Below are positions 4,536-6,016 of a stretch of 6,016 nucleotides of DNA, piece after piece; within the stretch, counting starts at the first letter, position 1, and each line of letters starts with the position of its first letter. The translations under genes and the position numbers were made by a program. This DNA is from an uncultured Clostridia bacterium (lineage in GTDB: Bacteria > Bacillota > Clostridia > Oscillospirales > Oscillospiraceae), in NCBI GenBank assembly GCA_946061345.1, contig CAMGRA010000056.1:1-6016 (forward strand), in the 5' to 3' direction. Under the pieces are notes generated by a model. It did not search any database. It was given only the letters and a program-made list of their open reading frames with translations, and was not told the DNA's origin.

Positions 4536-6016
4536 ATGCAGGATACCATCTTAAAAATAGAACACGTCAGCAAGTTCTATCCCGGCGTTACCGCGCTGAA
4601 TGATGTGAGCTTCACTTTGAATAAGGGCGAGGTTCGTGCATTGGTCGGAGAAAACGGTGCCGGTAAATCGACTCTGATCAAGTGCATCATGGGTGTCGAG
4701 AGACCAAATCAGGGCAAGATCAGCATGAATTACAACGGCGAATGGGTCGTGAACGCCAATGCCGTTGAAGCGCAGGCGCACGGTGTTTTTGCAAACTACC
4801 AGCACGTCAACATCGCACCTGATCTCAGCATCGCTGAGAACTATTTCCTCGGTCGCCAGCCTAAAAACGCTTTGGGCATGGTCGATTGGAAGAAAATGGA
4901 GAGAGACAGCAAAAAAATCATAGATAAGTTTGAAATGGGTGTAGACCCCCGCGCTAAGATCCGTGAGCTGCCCATCGCAATGCAGGCGATGGTCACGATC
5001 AGCAAAATATCTGTAAACGAAGATATCCGTATCGTTATCTTCGACGAGCCGACGGCTCTTCTGGAAAACGAAAAGGTTGATATACTGTTCCGCTTTATCG
5101 CGGAGCTGAAAGCCAGTGGCGTCAGCGTCATCTACATCTCCCACCGTCTGGAGGAGATCATGCAGATCTGCGACAGCGTCACCATTCTCAAGGACGGCAC
5201 CTATGTTGACACACTGCCCATTGGTGAAGTCACAAAGGACTCGCTGATACAAAAAATGGTCGGCCGTCCTGCCACCGATATTTATAACATTTCGCATTTC
5301 GCACCGGGCGAGGAATTGCTCCGTGTGGAGAATTTCACCGACACCAAGCATTTTAAGAACATCAATTTCAAGCTGCATCAGGGTGAGATCTTAGGCTTCT
5401 TTGGGCTGGTCGGCGCCGGCAGAAGCGAGATCATGCGCGCGCTGACCGGCGTGGATAAGCGTCTGACCGGCGATGTTTATCTGCGCGGCAAGAAGGCAAA
5501 CATCAAGAATCCCACGGATGCCCTGCACAGCGGCATCGGCTTCCTGACCGAAGACCGCCGTGCGGACGGCTGCGCGCTGAAATTGGATATTAAGACCAAT
5601 GTCAACATGAGTTCGTATGACATGATCAGCACCGGCGGTTTTGTAAATCTGCGCAAGGAAACCAAGCGCGCGCAGGAGTATTCCAAAAATGTGAATGTCA
5701 AAACACCTTCTATCTCTCAGCTTGTCGGCAATCTCTCCGGCGGCAACCAGCAGAAGGTGGTTATCGCAAAGCTGCTCTGCCGCGATCCCGAGATTCTGAT
5801 CTTTGACGAACCGACCGTCGGTATTGACGTCGGCGCGAAGCAGGAAATCTTTAAGCTGATCGAGGGCTTAACGGCGCAGGGACGCGGCGTGATCCTGATT
5901 TCGTCTTATTTGCCTGAGGTTATGGGCTTGTCTGACCGCCTGATCGTGATGGCGCAGGGCAAGATCACCGCAGAGTATGATAAGGAAGCACTGAAAACCC
6001 TCACCGAAGAGGATGT
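4536..6016 (+). CDS. Sugar ABC transporter ATP-binding protein, RbsA/MglA type (two fused ATPase domains), 3' end cut by window
   Basis: 493 complete codons are visible with no stop; E. coli RbsA has about 501 residues, so little is missing. The protein energises import of the sugar handed over by the binding protein and should pair with a permease encoded just downstream. Domain 1: Walker A GENGAGKST (38-46, Lys44), Q-loop Gln89, Walker B VIFDEPT with D170/E171, and the switch His203 in YISHRLEEI. Domain 2: Walker A-like GLVGAGRSE (290-298, no Lys, as is usual in this family), signature LSGGNQQK (400-407), Walker B LIFDEPT with D424/E425, and ISSYLPE in place of the switch His. The domain 1 signature is strongly altered: LPIAMQAMV (145-153) where relatives have LS-x-x-x-QQMV. 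ATG 4536 is preceded by GAGG (4524-4527) 8 bases upstream and gives the normal N-terminus (ILKIEHVSKFYPGVTALNDVSF). The codon mix is less C-biased than in the binding-protein gene. Confidence 0.93.
   Translation, partial: MQDTILKIEHVSKFYPGVTALNDVSFTLNKGEVRALVGENGAGKSTLIKCIMGVERPNQGKISMNYNGEWVVNANAVEAQAHGVFANYQHVNIAPDLSIAENYFLGRQPKNALGMVDWKKMERDSKKIIDKFEMGVDPRAKIRELPIAMQAMVTISKISVNEDIRIVIFDEPTALLENEKVDILFRFIAELKASGVSVIYISHRLEEIMQICDSVTILKDGTYVDTLPIGEVTKDSLIQKMVGRPATDIYNISHFAPGEELLRVENFTDTKHFKNINFKLHQGEILGFFGLVGAGRSEIMRALTGVDKRLTGDVYLRGKKANIKNPTDALHSGIGFLTEDRRADGCALKLDIKTNVNMSSYDMISTGGFVNLRKETKRAQEYSKNVNVKTPSISQLVGNLSGGNQQKVVIAKLLCRDPEILIFDEPTVGIDVGAKQEIFKLIEGLTAQGRGVILISSYLPEVMGLSDRLIVMAQGKITAEYDKEALKTLTEED

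Noticed and set aside
4551..5378. Long minus-strand open frame (275 codons) opposite the ABC ATPase gene
   Set aside because: The sense frame contains all the Walker and related motifs in order. The antisense peptide shows no domain and has no sensible start signals.

Overview
The window looks like a chromosomal segment of a low-to-mid GC Gram-positive anaerobe, most likely a gut Clostridia of the Oscillospiraceae/Ruminococcaceae type. The evidence is the strong AGGAGG-type ribosome binding sites, the lipoprotein form of the solute-binding protein, LacI/CcpA-type operators, and the tail of a stand-alone OadA-like carboxyltransferase. The genus is an inference; no rRNA or other marker gene is present.

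Layout, all genes on the + strand. Bases 1-251 are the 3' end of an oxaloacetate decarboxylase alpha / pyruvate carboxylase B-type gene, closed by a strong, nearly symmetric intrinsic terminator (261-302). Bases 303-541 hold no gene I can support. A sigma-A-like promoter (542-570) and a 16-bp LacI-type operator (585-600) precede a LacI-family repressor gene (624-1664). A second, matching operator (1735-1750) lies in the next gap. Then come a ribokinase-like PfkB sugar kinase (1821-2747), a FucU/RbsD-family mutarotase (2863-3306), a lipoprotein sugar-binding protein (3385-4440), and a double-domain RbsA/MglA-type ABC ATPase (4536 to the window end, lacking only its last residues). A permease gene would be expected just downstream.

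Together this is an rbs-like sugar uptake unit in the order regulator, kinase, mutarotase, binding protein, ATPase. The binding protein captures the sugar outside the membrane, the ATPase drives import, the mutarotase interconverts ring forms or anomers, and the kinase traps the sugar as a phosphate. The repressor probably controls itself and the operon through the two related operators.

The overall architecture is a known type and I do not see an undescribed class of system. The points worth a second look are: (1) polar sugar-contact positions are replaced in both the kinase (Asn to Val) and the mutarotase (Asn to Cys), so the substrate may not be ribose or fucose; (2) the paired operators; (3) GC-rich hairpins without U-tracts in every gap of the operon; (4) an ABC ATPase in which one composite ATP site looks wholly degenerate.
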